Shown here: piece after piece, positions 62,121 to 64,000 of the stretch
How the letters are laid out: each line of letters starts with the position of its first letter
How positions within the stretch are numbered: the stretch's first letter is position 1
Source of the DNA: Ahaetulla prasina
Lineage: Eukaryota; Chordata; Lepidosauria; Squamata; Colubridae
Reading direction: 5' to 3'
Length of the DNA stretch: 64,000 bases
Assembly: GCF_028640845.1 (NCBI RefSeq)
Contig: NC_080539.1
Span: forward strand, 188,737,436 to 188,801,435
Made by a program: the position numbers and the translations under genes
The notes under the pieces: generated by a model
Databases searched by the model: none
What the model saw: the letters and a program-made list of their open reading frames with translations, nothing else
Told to the model about the DNA's origin: nothing

Positions 62121-63942
62121 AGCTACCGCGGCCACAAGATTGAGCAGGAGGAATAAGCATTAAGGAAACAAATTGTTGAAGTCAAATGAGTCACTATCTC
62201 TCGAAGAAATTGTATCTTAAACCTGGCACAAGCCTTGGGGAAAACTCTTAGACTGGTGGCTAAATTGAATGAGAAGTGTAAGTGGAAGGAACCAATTTAA
62301 AGAATACACATTCTGGAAGTGAATGAGTTCTGATGGGGCTTGGAATGGAAGTAGAACCCTAACTAAATTAGAAAAGGAAAAAAATGAATTTTTCAATTAA
62401 GCAATAGTTTTGAGATCCCTGGAAGTTTTAATGGATTATATAGGAAATAAAAGAAATAAGAGAAAAGAGTTAAAGAAAATAATTGTACTGATTTTAAGCG
62501 AATATTTCAAATCCCTCTATCCTAAATTTATGGAAATTTAAAGAAACTATCAGGAGACAAGAACTTGGATAAAGACAAATAAGCTGAGACAAAGGGAAGG
62601 TGTGGCTTATTTTTATGGAAATAAAATGGACACTGTGCCAACTGAGATCATAAGTTAAAAAGAAGACAATTAAAGATAGAAGAAAAATGAAAGAAAGAAA
62701 CTGTTTCTACGGGCTTAAAACATCTACAATGCAACTTTATAATATAATTAAGGAATTTTTTTGGGAAAATTGACCTCCAACTACTAAAACATCTGAGAAC
62801 AAAGAAACTTTGTCACTAAAATGGCCACTTATTATTTGTGATTTGCAATTGCTTTAAAGAGAGACATCTAGAAGCAGAGGAAGATTGTAAGAGTCGAATA
62901 GCTTTTTAATGACTATTCCCATGAGGATTGGTATTGGTGGGATTACACAACAGTTTTAAAAGAGGATTTAAAATGGCTTGTCCTTGGATTATAGAATTAA
63001 GTGGAGAATTGGTTATTTAAGCAAGAATCCAGAGGCAGAGGAAGAATGCAAGAATGGAATAGCGACTATTCCCACAAAGAAGGTTCTGTTGATGTGGTAA
63101 CACAACATTTTTTAGAAAGGATTTAATGGCTGCTCTCAGATTTATGTTAAGAATTTAATTAGAAAATATTAATATCTATGTTAAAATACAAGTGATGACT
63201 ATAGTAAAAATAATAATGATGCTTTGGGAAACGGAGGGAAAGATTGCAGAATAAACTGGGACAAGAGGGAAATGAGTGTTATTATGCAGAGGAAAAAGTT
63301 ATTTTTTTTCTTGCTTTTAAGAATGAGTAAGGTAATAGAATGATTTGATAAAAACTTCTAAGGAAACAGTTAAACACAATGGAGGAATAACTGAGGAAAA
63401 TAACTAGTAATTACCCTTTTAAAAATGTTAAATTTTTTGTTTGGTACTAAAAACTGATTAGATGGAAAAAAATTAAATATATGTTATTGATTTAGAGGCA
63501 GAGGAAGATGATAAGGAGGAATAGTCTTTGTGAGTTCAGGACTATTCCTATGCAAGAAAGAACTTGTCTATGTGATCACTGGGCAATTTTAAAAAAGAGT
63601 TTTTAGATGGTCTGACCTCTGATAAGTAATGTAGATATAAAGTTCAGATTGGTGAAATTTAAGAAGTTAATAGAAGATTTATTAATGATGTTTTGGGGAA
63701 TTAAACATGGGGACTAGACTTCATTTAAATACCTTTCAGAATGGGTTGAATTTGAATTTCTTTTTTTTATTAGATTTGTGCAAATAATTAAATTTAAGAA
63801 GGAGAAGAATATATATTGTATTAGACTATAATGTGGGTGAAATTTAATATGTTTAAAGATGTACCTGACCAATAATTTGTTCACAATGGTTTTTTTTTTA
63901 TTATGTTTATAAAAAATAAAATAAAAAATTGGCAAAAAAAAA
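62120..63942. repeat. Family X, copy 2, continuation with tandem units
   Basis: GCTACCGCGGCCACAAGATT and following matches the sequence after AAAGCTGGAGACGGCCACAAG in copy 1. From 62860 to 63720 the block AGAGGCAGAGGAAGA...ACTATTCCCA...GATGTGGT...CTTTGGGAA recurs three or four times at about 150-470-bp spacing. It closes GATGTACCTGACCAATAATT and an A-rich tract. No coding potential is recognised. Confidence 0.6.
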
Positions 63943-64000
63943 GATGTACGATGTTCCAAGTAGCACAGTTTTTTGCAGTTTTGCTGGTGTTATTGCAGGA
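63943..64000. repeat. Restart of the sequence seen at 52389
   Basis: AGATGTACGATGTTCCAAGT and following, to the window edge, is identical to 52389-52446 apart from one base (GCAGTTTTGCTGG versus GCAGTTCTGCTGG). Confidence 0.9.

Noticed and set aside
1..64000. CRISPR arrays, bacterial operons, tRNA or rRNA genes
   Set aside because: The regular arrays found are eukaryotic microsatellites and minisatellites. No spacer-repeat architecture, ribosome-binding sites or tRNA cloverleaf were seen.

Overview
The window is nuclear DNA of a squamate reptile, most probably an advanced (colubroid) snake. The signs are (1) CR1, L3/L2-type and L1 LINEs plus a BovB tail; (2) LINE 3' ends that run into AATAG/ATTCT microsatellites, the pattern described as microsatellite seeding in snake genomes; (3) chromodomain-bearing Ty3/Gypsy elements; and (4) spliced host exons with consensus GT/AG borders. 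There are no bacterial operons, CRISPR arrays or rRNA/tRNA genes. Almost all long reading frames are transposon debris.

Host gene: four minus-strand exons at 50709-50834, 48526-48987, 43537-43617 and 42662-42737 match the middle of TRAF3IP1 (IFT54/MIP-T3), an intraflagellar-transport and microtubule-binding protein. They cover the end of the N-terminal domain and the lysine/glutamate/arginine-rich linker. The 5' exons lie beyond the right edge, separated by at least 13 kb of nested LINEs, and the 3' exons are not seen.

Layout. 1-1.6 kb: chromovirus RNase H-integrase fragment (minus). 1.6-4.8 kb: hAT-like MITEs, palindromes and simple repeats. 4.8-9.4 kb: an unclassified AT-rich family ('X') interrupted by CR1 and a Rex1/L2-like LINE. 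9.4-16.9 kb: one CR1 hit by two L3-type LINEs, a second copy of the same Rex-like LINE, a foldback MITE and another CR1. 17.0-18.3 kb: L1 3' end (minus). 18.9-23.3 kb: a decayed chromovirus (plus). 24.4-34.2 kb: a second chromovirus (minus) with both LTRs, holding an L1 composite and a 1.7-kb hAT-like element that itself carries a solo LTR. 34.2-35.6 kb: hAT. 36.0-36.5 kb: Copia-like gag remnant. 36.5-39.7 kb: CR1 split by hAT. 39.7-42.3 kb: mariner-like MITEs, BovB tail and Penelope-like endonuclease remnant. 42.6-50.8 kb: TRAF3IP1 exons, with a 2.9-kb LTR element in one intron. 52.4-64 kb: family X split by an L3 LINE, which is itself split by a second, near full-length L3 LINE carrying a GC-rich repeat array in its 5' region.

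The main interest is the deep nesting, whose order can be read from target-site duplications (TSDs), and the intact 5' ends of snake L3 LINEs. I did not find a new multi-gene system. Family assignments rest on reading motifs by eye and should be checked against a repeat library.
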